Below, piece by piece: positions 9,382 to 18,759 of a stretch of 64,000 nt of DNA. Each line of letters opens with the position of its first letter. The first letter of the stretch is position 1. Position numbers and translations under genes: made by a program. Source of the DNA: JBCCLJ01 sp039026915 (lineage in GTDB: Bacteria; Acidobacteriota; Thermoanaerobaculia; Multivoradales; Multivoraceae); the NCBI GenBank assembly GCA_039026915.1, contig JBCCLJ010000004.1, positions 1 through 64,000 on the forward strand. The letters are read 5' to 3'. The notes under the pieces were generated by a model. The model saw only the letters and a list, made by a program, of their open reading frames with translations, made no database searches and was not told the DNA's origin.

Positions 9382-9942
9382 TTGAGCCTCGGTGAAGACG
9401 AAGTTGCGGAGCTCTTCTCGGCGCTGGCCCGCGGGGAAGACGACGCTCTCGAGCAGATCATTCCGCACATCTACGACGACCTCAGGCGGGTCGCGCGGCA
9501 GCAGTTGCGCCGGTGGCGTCCGGGCGAGACGCTACAGACGACGGCGCTCGTGCACGAGTCTTTCCTCCGCCTGAATCGCCTCAATGCGAACCGACCGGTC
9601 GATCGCTCTCACTTTCTCGCGGTCGCCGCGCGATCCATGCGCCACATCATCGTCGACTACGCGCGAGAGCGCTCGGCGACCAAGCGGGGTAGCGGTATCG
9701 CTCCGGTCCATCTCGACGACGTTCAAGTGGCCGACGATCAGCACGTCGAGACCGTGCTGGCGATCAACGAAGCTCTCGAGCGCCTCTCCGACATCGATCC
9801 GCGTCTGATGCGCGTCGTCGAGTGCCGCTTCTTTACCGGACTGACGGCCGCCGAGACCGCCGAGGCTCTCGAAGTCTCCCGCAGGACCGTCGACCGCGAC
9901 TGGATCCGCGCTCGCGCCTGGCTGGAGGCGGAGCTCGCCTGA
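9382..9942 (+). CDS. ECF-type RNA polymerase sigma factor
   Basis: A 186-residue sigma factor of the large ECF subgroup common in Acidobacteria and Planctomycetes. Region 2 is seen in SHFLAVAARSMRHIIVDYAR and region 4 in LTAAETAEALEVSRRTVDRD, a helix-turn-helix. TTG at 9382 is preferred because AAGGAGG lies 7 bases upstream; the longer form from TTG 9346 lacks such a site. It ends 3 bases before the kinase-like gene, so the two are co-transcribed. In such pairs the kinase is thought to control the sigma factor; here that is inference. Confidence 0.88.
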   Translation: MSLGEDEVAELFSALARGEDDALEQIIPHIYDDLRRVARQQLRRWRPGETLQTTALVHESFLRLNRLNANRPVDRSHFLAVAARSMRHIIVDYARERSATKRGSGIAPVHLDDVQVADDQHVETVLAINEALERLSDIDPRLMRVVECRFFTGLTAAETAEALEVSRRTVDRDWIRARAWLEAELA

Positions 9943-9945
9943 TCC

Positions 9946-12777
9946 ATGACCGTCGATCGCGAACGACTTCGGCAGATCGACCGCATCTTCGACGAGGCAC
10001 TGGATCTCGAAGGTGCTGAACGCGAGCGCTTTGTCGACGAGAACTGTGGCGCCGACGCAGAGCTGCGAGAGAGCGTCGAACGGCTCCTGCGCGCGGCCGA
10101 CCGGCCGCAGATTCAGCCCGGCGGTGCTCTGCTCGGCAACTTCGGCGACGAGCTGCTGCTGCATCTCGAAGACGACGAGCACCACCCCGGTAGCCAGGTC
10201 GGCCCGTATCGTCTGATTCGAGAGATCGGGACCAGCGGCGCCGCCGTGGTCTTCCTGGCGGCGCACGAGCAGGACGAGTTCGGCGAGGAGGTCGTGCTCA
10301 AGCTCTTCCGCGCTGAGCCGGAGAGCGCTCTCTCGGGCTGGGCTCGCAAAAAGTCGGAGAGCTGGACCGACGACATCACGCTCGTCGACGGCCGCACCGA
10401 GCCGCTCGAGCCAGAGCTCTTGGAGGCGGATGCAGACGGTGCCGAGAACCAAGTGCCCGTGGACGGTGAGCTGCTGGGACTCGAGCACCCCGGCATCGTC
10501 GAGCTGCTCGACGCCGGCTACGCCGAGGACGGACGTGTCTTCGTCATCATGGAGCACGTCGAGGGCGATCGTCTCGACGAGTACTGCGATCAGCGATCGC
10601 TCGGAATCGCAGAGCGGCTGGAGCTCTTCGTCCAGCTCTGTGAAGCCCTTCAGTTCGCCCACTCGAGTCTGGTCACGCACGGAGATCTCAAGCTCTCTTC
10701 GGTCCTGGTCGATCGTTCGGCTCGCGTTCGTCTTCTCGACATCGGGCTCGCCGAACTCCTCGGCACCGGTTCGACGACCGTGCTCGGCCGAGCGGCGCGA
10801 GCGGGCCAGGGAGTGTGGCCCGACCTGCGCCGTCTCGGTGAGATCCTGCTCGCACTGCTGACGGGGCGCAGGCTGCGCGACGAATCGAGCGGGCCCCGCC
10901 AGCCGGCGAGCGAGCAGGTCGGGGCGGAGGGGGACGTCGTGCACGTGGCTCTCGCACGGGCCCGCGGGCTGAGCCCCGGCGAGCTGGCAAGCACGTTGCG
11001 GGGTGACCTCGACGCCATCGTCGAGCGCGCTCTCGAGTCGAGTCCCGGTCGCGGCTATCCGACGATCGAGGACCTCGCGTCGGACGTGCGGCGCTATCTC
11101 GACGGTCGCAGCGTCTCTGCCCGGCCGCGCAGCGAGCGTGAGCGGACGATCTTCCTGCTTAAGAGCCGTGCGCCGGTGCTCGCCGTCGTCGGTCTTCTCG
11201 GTCTGCTCGCCGGAACCGTGCTCGGACCTCGGCTGCTGAGGACCTCGCCGCGGCCGGCGGAGAACGTGCAGCTCGAGCGCTTCGTCGCGCGTCTGCTCGA
11301 AGATGCGGACATTGCGGATTCGGGGGGAAGGCGCGTCACGGCCCGGCAGCTTCTCGACCGCGGCGTGCAGCAGGTGGAGCGATCGGCTCTGCCCGCGACG
11401 GCGAAGTCGGCGGAGCTGACCATTCTGGCCGGTGGCTATCGGCAGGTGGGTGCGTACGACCGCGCCGTCACGGTGGCCACTCAGGCGCTGGCGGAGGCAC
11501 GCGACGCCGGCACCGACGAGGCGCGACTTGCCGGCCTGCTGGTCAACCGCGCGGAGCTCGAGCTGATGGCCGGGCTGCCGGTCGCCATTTCCTCTGCGGA
11601 GGAGGCTCTGCTGCAGGCGACGGAGCTCGACGACGACGGCCTTGCTGCGGCCGCGGACTCCGTCCTCGGCCGCGCCCTCGTCGTCGACGATCCGCCGCGG
11701 GCTGCCGCGATCCTTCAGGACGCTCTGCCGCGGCTGGGTGAAGGCTGGATCTTCGAAGCGCAGCTGGCGTTCGCGCGGGCCCTCGACCTGACCGGAGATC
11801 CCGGTGGAGCGGAGGTCGTTCTCCAGGAGGCGGCAGCCTCGGCGCGCTCGGTGCCAGGCTCGCGTCTCGGCCGCGTCAAGAGCGCGCTGGGAGATCACAG
11901 TCTCGCCAACGGGCGCCCCACGATGGCCTCGGAGTACTACGCGGAGTCGTTCGAGGACTATCGCGCGGCGCTCGGTGAAGTGCACTGGCGCATCGCCGAC
12001 GTGCAGCGTTCTCTTTCGCAGAGCCGCGTCGCCGAGGGACGTCTCGAGGACGCCCTCGAAGCGTCGCGCAAGGCGCTGTCGGTCTCTCGGCAGGTCTTCG
12101 GAGACCGTCACCTTCGGACCGAGCGGGCGCGCGCCGATTTCGCCGTGCGCCTCTTCGACCTCGGCGAGGGCGATCGAGCCAAAGGGCTGCTGTTGGCGGT
12201 CGCAGCAGCACTGGAGACACAGCTCGAGCCCGGTGCCGAACGGCAGACGCTCGAGGCTCTGGGCTCCCTCGGGCTGGTACACCACGCGCTGGGCGAGTAT
12301 GCCGAGGCTCGGGCGGTCTTCGAGAAGTGCGCACAACGTTCGAGCGACGCGAGCGACGCCGATCGCGCTGGGGTGCGGGTTCTGCTGGCGCGCTCCGCTC
12401 TGGCAGCGGGGGGCGGTGAGCAGGACTCGCTGCGGGCCAGTCTCGAGACCGCTCTCGCCGAGCCTGGCATCGACCCGGCGGTGCAAGCATTGGGCCTGGC
12501 GGCGCGAGCCCGGGATCAGCTGCAGACTGCCCTATCGGACGATGAGCTCGCAGAGACTGCGCTCGTCCTGAGCAGCGCCATCGACGAGGCGACAGCGGTC
12601 GCCGGGCCGGGCAGCTGGAAGGTCGCGGAGGCGCGCGCCGAGCTGGCCGCCTTGCACCTGGCTCTGGGGAGTCTGGAGGCGGCCGGCGTGCAGCTCGAGC
12701 GCGCTGGTGCGGTGCTCGAGGGGCGTGGCGATCCGCTCGAAGAGCGCTACGCCGAGATCATGCAGTCCGCCGGCTGA
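9946..12777 (+). CDS. Membrane-anchored kinase-like protein with TPR region, probably pseudokinase
   Basis: A 943-residue protein: a DUF-like helical N-terminus (1-80), a protein-kinase fold (about 85-390), one membrane segment (about 408-428), and a long helical, TPR-like C-terminal half outside the cytoplasm. The fold is degenerate. The glycine loop reads EIGTSGAAVVF without GxGGMG; Lys119 is kept; the catalytic loop is HGDLKLSS (245-252), losing the HRD Arg and the metal-binding Asn; DFG is DIG at 265; no APE motif follows, the activation segment being collapsed. About 60 extra residues sit between the lysine strand and the HPGIVELLDAGY segment. It follows the sigma factor after 3 bases. 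Weak activity is possible; a binding or scaffold role is more likely. Confidence 0.8.
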   Translation: MTVDRERLRQIDRIFDEALDLEGAERERFVDENCGADAELRESVERLLRAADRPQIQPGGALLGNFGDELLLHLEDDEHHPGSQVGPYRLIREIGTSGAAVVFLAAHEQDEFGEEVVLKLFRAEPESALSGWARKKSESWTDDITLVDGRTEPLEPELLEADADGAENQVPVDGELLGLEHPGIVELLDAGYAEDGRVFVIMEHVEGDRLDEYCDQRSLGIAERLELFVQLCEALQFAHSSLVTHGDLKLSSVLVDRSARVRLLDIGLAELLGTGSTTVLGRAARAGQGVWPDLRRLGEILLALLTGRRLRDESSGPRQPASEQVGAEGDVVHVALARARGLSPGELASTLRGDLDAIVERALESSPGRGYPTIEDLASDVRRYLDGRSVSARPRSERERTIFLLKSRAPVLAVVGLLGLLAGTVLGPRLLRTSPRPAENVQLERFVARLLEDADIADSGGRRVTARQLLDRGVQQVERSALPATAKSAELTILAGGYRQVGAYDRAVTVATQALAEARDAGTDEARLAGLLVNRAELELMAGLPVAISSAEEALLQATELDDDGLAAAADSVLGRALVVDDPPRAAAILQDALPRLGEGWIFEAQLAFARALDLTGDPGGAEVVLQEAAASARSVPGSRLGRVKSALGDHSLANGRPTMASEYYAESFEDYRAALGEVHWRIADVQRSLSQSRVAEGRLEDALEASRKALSVSRQVFGDRHLRTERARADFAVRLFDLGEGDRAKGLLLAVAAALETQLEPGAERQTLEALGSLGLVHHALGEYAEARAVFEKCAQRSSDASDADRAGVRVLLARSALAAGGGEQDSLRASLETALAEPGIDPAVQALGLAARARDQLQTALSDDELAETALVLSSAIDEATAVAGPGSWKVAEARAELAALHLALGSLEAAGVQLERAGAVLEGRGDPLEERYAEIMQSAG

Positions 12778-12783
12778 ACCGCC

Positions 12784-14853
12784 TCAGCGATCGTCGTCCG
12801 CGCTCGTCTCCTCTTCGACGAGCTCGCCTTTGACGTAGCGGTCGTACCAGGCCAGGTAGCGTTCGAGCCGGTCCTTCTGAAAGCTCGGTCGGCGAATGCC
12901 GTGGTGCTCGTTCGGATACACGACGAGCTGCGTTTCGATACCGCGACGGCGAAGCGCCTGGTACAGCTGCTCGGAGTTCAGAATCGGCACGTTCCAGTCG
13001 AGCGCGCCGCCCATCACGAGGGTCGGCGTCGTCACCTTCTCGACCTTGTTGAAGGGTGAGATCCGTTCCCAATTGTCACGGCTCTCCCAGGGCAGGCCGA
13101 GCTCCTTCTCCCAGTAGTACTGGTAGTGATCGTGGCCGTAGTTCGAGATGTACAGGACCTCGCTGGCGCCGGTGATCGCCGCTTCGAAGCGCTCGGTCTG
13201 GGTAATGACGTAGTTGGTGAGGATGCCGCCGTACGACCAGCCGCCGACGCCCAGGCGCTCCGGATCGGTGTAGCCGAGCTCGATCGAGTGGTCCACGGCG
13301 GCCATCACGTCCTGGAAGTCCTTGTTGCCCCAATCGGCCCAGATGGCCTTCGAGAACTCGTGCCCGTAGCCCGAGCTGCCGCGCGGGTTGCAGCGCACGA
13401 CGACGTAGCCATGCGCCGCGAAGAGCTGAGACTCGAAGTCGAACGACGCTTCGTACTGCGCGACGGGCCCGCCGTGAATGCGCAGCAGGGTGGGGTAGCG
13501 CAGTCGCTCGTCGTAGTCCGGCGGCAGCGTGATGAAGCCCTCGATCTCGGTACCGTCGGCGCTCTCGAACCGTACGTTCTTCACCTCGCCGAGCTGAAGC
13601 CCCTCGAAGAAGGCCGCGTTGGCACCGGACAGGCGGGTCTCGTCCGCTGAGCTCGCCGGGCTCCAGTAGACCTCGAAAGGGCTCTCCGCCGTGCTCGAGA
13701 GGAAGGCGATGTCGCCGTCGGCGTTCCAGTGGGCGCTGCGAACGCTGCGCTCGCCAGAGAGCACGCGCTCCAGATGTCCGCCCTCGGCCTGGAGCCGCGC
13801 AAGCTGGCGTGTCGCCGAGTCTTCGAGAGAGAAGAGGATCTGCCGACCGTCGGGGGCGTAGCGCGGCGACGACACGTTGCGATCGAGAGACTCGGTCAGA
13901 TAGCGCACGTCCCCGGAGTCGAGGTCGACGACGGCCAGGTAGCCGACGTCGTACCAGATGGACTCGGGCCGCGTCTGGGCGATGAACGTCACCGAGCGTC
14001 CGTCCGGGCTCCAGGAGGGCTGCGAGTCGCTGCCCGGGTTCGTGGTGAGGCGTTTGGCCGTACGCCCGAGGTCGCTGTTGTCCGCCGAGACGACCCAGAG
14101 ATCGGTGTTGTCGTTGCCGTCGGGCTCCTCGGTGCGGTTGCTGGCGAAGACGATGAGCTTGCCGTCCGGACTCCACTCCGCCGCCTGGTCGTCGAAGTCA
14201 CCAGAGGTGATCTGGCGAAGCTCGTGGCTCTCGAGGTCGTAGACGTAGTAGTGGCTGCGGAGACGGTCGAGGTAGCCGGCATAGTCGCGTTTGAACTGAA
14301 GTCGGTCGATGACGTGCGGCTTGGGCTTCTCTTCCTCCTCTCCTTCGACCTCCGGCTCTTCGTCGCTCAAGCTGAGAAGGAGGCGGTCTCCCTGGGGCGA
14401 CCACTCGTAGCCGCCGACGCCGCGCTCGAGGCTCGTGAGCGGCTGCGCGTCTCCGCCGCGCAGATCGAAGGCCCAGACCTGGGTCTTGCTCTCGCCCTTG
14501 CCGGTGCTGCGCGAAGAGAGGAAAGCCAGCTTGCGTCCGTCCGGGCTGAACCGCGGGCTGCTGGCCGAGTAGCCCGGCGCCGTCATGCGCATCGGCTCCC
14601 CCTCGCCCGTCGGTGCCATCCAGAGTGCGGTCTCTCTCGACTCCTCTTCGAGGTTGGTCGTGCTGACGGTGTAGGCCACCCAGTTGCCGTTCGGACTGAT
14701 TCGCGGAGAGCTGACGCTCTGCAGAAGGAAGTAGTCGTCGACCTGCAAGGGTCGCTGCGCCAGTGCCGACGGGCTGGCCGATCCCATGAAGAGTGCGCAG
14801 AGGCCGGCGACCAGAGTGAGGGAGGGAACCAACGGAGTGCTGTGTGCCTTCAT
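12784..14853 (-). CDS. Exported S9 family peptidase
   Basis: A 689-residue exported prolyl-oligopeptidase-type peptidase. The ATG at 14853 opens a signal peptide ending near ASPSALAQ and has GAGGA 7 bases upstream; the open frame above it is not used. A propeller with repeated SPDGR/WSPDG strands fills residues 40-420, broken by an acidic stretch (EEPEVEGEEEEKPKP). The hydrolase domain has Ser540 in GGWSYGG, Asp in GALDWNVP and His in NEHHGI. The 3' end stops 6 bases from the kinase-like gene, convergently. Probably a peptide scavenger; substrate unknown. Confidence 0.9.
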   Translation of the reverse strand: MKAHSTPLVPSLTLVAGLCALFMGSASPSALAQRPLQVDDYFLLQSVSSPRISPNGNWVAYTVSTTNLEEESRETALWMAPTGEGEPMRMTAPGYSASSPRFSPDGRKLAFLSSRSTGKGESKTQVWAFDLRGGDAQPLTSLERGVGGYEWSPQGDRLLLSLSDEEPEVEGEEEEKPKPHVIDRLQFKRDYAGYLDRLRSHYYVYDLESHELRQITSGDFDDQAAEWSPDGKLIVFASNRTEEPDGNDNTDLWVVSADNSDLGRTAKRLTTNPGSDSQPSWSPDGRSVTFIAQTRPESIWYDVGYLAVVDLDSGDVRYLTESLDRNVSSPRYAPDGRQILFSLEDSATRQLARLQAEGGHLERVLSGERSVRSAHWNADGDIAFLSSTAESPFEVYWSPASSADETRLSGANAAFFEGLQLGEVKNVRFESADGTEIEGFITLPPDYDERLRYPTLLRIHGGPVAQYEASFDFESQLFAAHGYVVVRCNPRGSSGYGHEFSKAIWADWGNKDFQDVMAAVDHSIELGYTDPERLGVGGWSYGGILTNYVITQTERFEAAITGASEVLYISNYGHDHYQYYWEKELGLPWESRDNWERISPFNKVEKVTTPTLVMGGALDWNVPILNSEQLYQALRRRGIETQLVVYPNEHHGIRRPSFQKDRLERYLAWYDRYVKGELVEEETSADDDR

Positions 14854-14970
14854 CGAGAGTCCTCGAGCATCTTGGAGAGTGCGGAGCAAAAGGGGACTGT
14901 AGCAGCGCCGTGTGAGCGCCAGTGCACGCTCGATTGTCCGATCTCGAGTCGGAGCAGCGCCACGAAGATC

Positions 14971-15431
14971 ATGGATCTCCTTGCCGAGCTGAATCCGCTG
15001 CATCGTCTGCTCGCAGCGTTCGTCGCGGTGACCGCTGCCGACCGTCTCTGTTTGAGACGAGCTCGCGGCCGCTCGCTCACCGGCTTGTTCTACTTTTGCT
15101 TCGCCTTCGCGACGATCGGAGCCTCGGCACTGCTGCGGGTCCCTCAGGCCTTCTGGTGGGCGTCCGAGGCGAAGTCGTGGACTCCGGAGGTCGGTGTGGT
15201 CACCGCGGCCGAAGCGAGCTTCAGCGCACCCGCCTGGAGACGGTGACGACCTTCGACCTGTGCTGTGGCTACACCGTGAACGGCGTGGAGTACGAAAGCT
15301 GGCGTTGTTGGCCGGGGGGCGCCGCCGGCTGGCGTGCCCTCGACTTCGAAGTCGGCGACGAGGTGCTGCTCCACGCCGACCCGAAGCGGCCCGAGCGTGC
15401 GATGCTGGAGACGACCTCTCCGATCGGCTGA
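14971..15431 (+). pseudogene. DUF3592-like membrane protein broken by a frameshift
   Basis: Frame one runs from ATG 14971 to a TGA at 15244: two hydrophobic segments (HRLLAAFVAVTAADRL and LTGLFYFCFAFATIGASALL), then TPEVGVVTAAEA, the strand that opens the DUF3592 beta domain. The rest of that domain is in another frame, from about 15210 to 15431: RTRLETVTTFDLCCGYTVNG, VEYESW and GDEVLLHADPKRPERAML. Joining the frames between about 15211 and 15222 by a -1 shift gives a normal protein of roughly 150 residues. Either the gene has decayed or a base is missing from the assembly. No slippery heptamer is apparent. Confidence 0.5.
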
Positions 15432-15649
15432 CGATGCCCGGCCTGGGCCTTTTCGCGATGATTCCTGCGCTCTCGACGACCTGGTCCCGGTGGAAGGAGC
15501 GGATGCAGGGCGAGTCGCAGGCCGGAACGCGATAGATTCCACGCTCGTGCTGCGCGCTGCACGGTGCGAAAAGCTCCCCGCGCAAGGAGTGGGCCCCTCG
15601 CCGGTTTCTCTCTTGGGCGCTACGACCGCGAACCTGAACGAGGTATGAG

Positions 15650-18643
15650 ATGAGAGTTTGCCCAGGTAGACGAATCGGAGCGCTGGTCGCCCTTGCCCTG
15701 ATGACCGTGGCTTTGCCGGCTGCCGCCTCGATCGACATCGATCGCACCTACTCCGACGCCACGGGAGATGCGGACTCTCTCGCCGGAACCGCTCTCGACA
15801 TTGTCGAGGCCCGCGTGATGATCGACGACTCAATCGTTGCCTTCAGCGGCGTGCTCGCTTCACCGACCGGCAACTTCGAGACGCTCTTCGGCAGTGGTTC
15901 GGTGGCGCTGCCCGGAAACCAGGCTCGCTACCTGGGGATGTTCTACAGCCTCATCATCGACGCCGACCGGGATCCCTCGACCGGCTTTTTCGGTGCCGAG
16001 TACATCCTCGAGGTCACCTTCAACGTCATCCAGCAGAACGGCAGCGATCCCCCGGGGGACTTCTCCGACGGCATCGCGCTCGGCGATCCGGTCATTGGCC
16101 TTCTGCGCAGCTTCACACCGACGGGTGCCCAGTCGCTGACCAATCTGTCGAGCGGCTTCTCGCGCACCGCGGACAGCTTCTCGGTGACCGCGCCCCGCTC
16201 CTCGTTCGACTTCGGCGAGGAGATCTCCGTTCAGGTGGCCGCTCTGACCTTCGGGACGGACGGTGAACTGTGCCTCAACCCCCTCGAGGAGCCGACCTTC
16301 TGCTCCTTCTTCTCGGACTTCGCGCCCGAGTCGCCGGACGTGCTGATGCTCGTCGCTCCGACGACCCCCGGCACGGTGGAGTTCACCGATGCGCGCTTCA
16401 CCGCGCGCGAGTCGGACGGCACCGCGAGCGTCTCGGTCAGCTATACGCCCGGGACCGGATCGGAGAACGCCTCCGTCAACGTCGCCGTCGTCGGCGGTAC
16501 GGCCGACGCAAGCGACTTCTCGGGTCCGACACCGCCGACGGTGAACTTCAGCGGCGGCGCTGAGACCGCCGAAGTGCTCTTCAACGTTGTCGACGATCGC
16601 ACGGCCGAACGCGTCGAGACGGTCGAGCTGCGCTTGACCTCTCCCGATGGAGCCCTGCTCGACGACCAGGCCGAGACGACGCTCGTCCTCCGCGACGACG
16701 ACGTCGAAGTCTCCCAGGAGTCTTCGGTCGGCGGTGCTACCGCTCGCTCGCCGCTGGTCCTCTACGATCCGCTGGGAAGGAAGGCGGTTCTCTGGGATCA
16801 GATCGTGAACGGCGTGCGGCAGATCTGTGCACGCATCTTCGATGCCGATGGGGATCCGTTGACACCTGTCTTTCTGGTCGATCCGCGACCCGGTGTCGAT
16901 CAGGTGAATCCTTCGGCAGCCTTCACCCGCAGCGGCCTCGCGGTGGTCTTCGAAGAGGTGGCCGCGGGCTCGGCCGGCAAGGCGAACGCCAATCTGGTGG
17001 GGGCCTTCCTCGCCGACTTCATCGGTAACCGTGCTCCGGTGGAGCTGCCGATCGAGGACCTCAGCGTGGCTTCCTCGCCGCAGGTCGCGGCCGATCGCAA
17101 CGGCAACATCGTCGTCAGCTGGAACGAGGAGGGTGAGCTCTTCGCGCAGGAGTTCGACGAGAGTACGACGGGCTCTCGTCGGTTCACGGTAGGCGTTGCC
17201 GAGATCAACTCGCCCGTCGAGACGGCGAGCTCGGCCAACGGTGACTACGCGGTGGCCTGGTTGGAGGGCTCTCCCTTCAGTGCGTCGCGGGTGATGGTCC
17301 GCCGGTACAGCCGAGGTGGTCGTGCGCAGGGCGCTGCAATGATGGTCGAAGAAGGGCCAGGGCTCGACGCGCCGAGCCTTGCCATGGCCGCTGACGGCAG
17401 TTTCGTCATCGCCTACGAGCGGGCGACCGGTGGCGGTACCGACGTCGTCGCGGCGCGCTACGACCGCGACGGTCAGAGAGTCGTTGCACCCAAGGTGCTC
17501 AGTACCTCCTTCGGAGACAACCTCAACCCCTCGGCCGCGCTCAACTCGAAGGGCGACTTGGCCGTCGTCTGGGAGGAGAACCTGGGCGCTGCGCTCAAGG
17601 GAGGGCAGCTCAACGGCAACCTCGTCGGCAACTTCTTCGATCCGACGCTCAGCCCGACGACCGAAGTCGTCGAGATCGCAGAGCCGGACGGCGAGACCGG
17701 AGTTCCGGTCGAGGCCGAGGTCAGCGTCGACGAGGACGATGAGACGACCGTTGTCTACACTCGCCGCCGCGACGATGAGCCCGATCAGATTTTCCAGACC
17801 GAGCTCACTCCGAGCCTCTCCGACGGCGTCTGCGAGCCGGGTGACGAGAAGCTCTGTCTGCAGCAGGAGCGCTTCGGCATCACCGTGCAGTGGGAGGACT
17901 TCCAGGGCAACACCGGCAGCGGCCGCGCGGTGCCGCTGACGACCGACTCCGGCTACCTGTGGTTCTTCAGTGAGAGCAACGTCGAGATGGTCATCAAGGT
18001 GCTCAACGGCTGCCCGCTGAACAACCGGTTCTGGGTCTTCGCCGGTGGCCTGACGAACGTCGAAGTGACCTTCACCGTCGATGATTCGCTGACCGGTGCG
18101 AGCCGCACCTATGCGAACCCCCTGGGCACGGACTTCGCGCCGATTCAGGACACGAGCGCGCTCAACGCTTGCACCGACGCCGACTCGATCGTCACGCAGC
18201 CGGAGCTCCTGACGAAGGCGAGCTCGCTTCCGATCTGCCCCAACGATGCCGAGGCCCTCTGTCTCGGGCCTGGAAATCGCTTCGAGGTTCGTATGGACTG
18301 GCGCACGGCCCAGGGCACCTCCGGGGTCGGTATGCCGACGGGCCTGACGTCGGACACCGGCTACTTCTGGTTCTTCGACTCTTCGAACGTCGAGGTGGTC
18401 ATCAAGGTGCTCGACGGCTGCGCTCTGACGAACCACTTCTGGGTCTTCGCCGGCGGACTGACAGACGTCGAAACGACGATGACAGTGACCGATACCCTCG
18501 CCGGCACGTCGAAGACGTACCGCAACCGCCTCGGCGATCCGTTCCAGCCGATTCTCGATACCGCCGCCCTGCAGACCTGTGACGCGAGCCGTCCGGAGCG
18601 CAGTGGCCAAGAGCCCGTCGTGCCGAGGTTCCCCGGCCGCTGA
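15650..18643 (+). CDS. Large exported protein with Calx-beta domain and two C-terminal repeat domains (copy A)
   Basis: A 997-residue exported protein; signal peptide 1-26 (ALVALALMTVALPAAAS). Residues 30-230 form a first domain of unknown type (RTYSDATGDADSLAGT). About 243-350 is a Calx-beta-like Ca2+-binding domain (GTADASDFSGPTPPTVNFS, VELRLTSPDGA). Residues 360-720 hold propeller-like repeats (AADRNGNIVVSWNEEG). Two copies of a domain of about 120 residues close the protein (about 727-843 and 861-985), each with a CxPxDxxxLCL lead, a DTGYFWFF-type strand and FWVFAGGLT. It has no membrane anchor or LPXTG. The next gene is its paralogue. Function unknown; surface or secreted role inferred. 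Confidence 0.8.
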   Translation: MRVCPGRRIGALVALALMTVALPAAASIDIDRTYSDATGDADSLAGTALDIVEARVMIDDSIVAFSGVLASPTGNFETLFGSGSVALPGNQARYLGMFYSLIIDADRDPSTGFFGAEYILEVTFNVIQQNGSDPPGDFSDGIALGDPVIGLLRSFTPTGAQSLTNLSSGFSRTADSFSVTAPRSSFDFGEEISVQVAALTFGTDGELCLNPLEEPTFCSFFSDFAPESPDVLMLVAPTTPGTVEFTDARFTARESDGTASVSVSYTPGTGSENASVNVAVVGGTADASDFSGPTPPTVNFSGGAETAEVLFNVVDDRTAERVETVELRLTSPDGALLDDQAETTLVLRDDDVEVSQESSVGGATARSPLVLYDPLGRKAVLWDQIVNGVRQICARIFDADGDPLTPVFLVDPRPGVDQVNPSAAFTRSGLAVVFEEVAAGSAGKANANLVGAFLADFIGNRAPVELPIEDLSVASSPQVAADRNGNIVVSWNEEGELFAQEFDESTTGSRRFTVGVAEINSPVETASSANGDYAVAWLEGSPFSASRVMVRRYSRGGRAQGAAMMVEEGPGLDAPSLAMAADGSFVIAYERATGGGTDVVAARYDRDGQRVVAPKVLSTSFGDNLNPSAALNSKGDLAVVWEENLGAALKGGQLNGNLVGNFFDPTLSPTTEVVEIAEPDGETGVPVEAEVSVDEDDETTVVYTRRRDDEPDQIFQTELTPSLSDGVCEPGDEKLCLQQERFGITVQWEDFQGNTGSGRAVPLTTDSGYLWFFSESNVEMVIKVLNGCPLNNRFWVFAGGLTNVEVTFTVDDSLTGASRTYANPLGTDFAPIQDTSALNACTDADSIVTQPELLTKASSLPICPNDAEALCLGPGNRFEVRMDWRTAQGTSGVGMPTGLTSDTGYFWFFDSSNVEVVIKVLDGCALTNHFWVFAGGLTDVETTMTVTDTLAGTSKTYRNRLGDPFQPILDTAALQTCDASRPERSGQEPVVPRFPGR

Positions 18644-18665
18644 TCCCAGCGCTCTACGGCGCTCT

Positions 18666-18691
18666 CAGCCTCGGGGTCGCGCCCGAGGCTG
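18666..18691 (+). terminator. Hairpin between the two tandem paralogues
   Basis: Perfect 10-base arms CAGCCTCGGG and CCCGAGGCTG enclose a 6-base loop, 23 bases after copy A. A T-rich tract (18721-18743) follows only after about 30 bases, so it is not a textbook intrinsic terminator, but it could limit read-through into copy B. Confidence 0.5.
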
Positions 18692-18759
18692 CCGCTCGTT
18701 CGAGCTGCCCCGCTGCCCGCTTTTCCTTTTCCTTGTTCCTTTTCTCGGGAGATTGCTGG

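Noticed and set aside
9532..12486. 984-codon open frame antisense to the sigma factor and kinase-like genes
   Set aside because: It is Arg-rich, has no family motif or ribosome site, and mirrors the codon phase of well-supported genes.
15860..18610. 916-codon antisense frame under copy A of the exported paralogue
   Set aside because: Composition is typical of a GC-rich shadow frame; the sense gene has clear domains and signal peptide.
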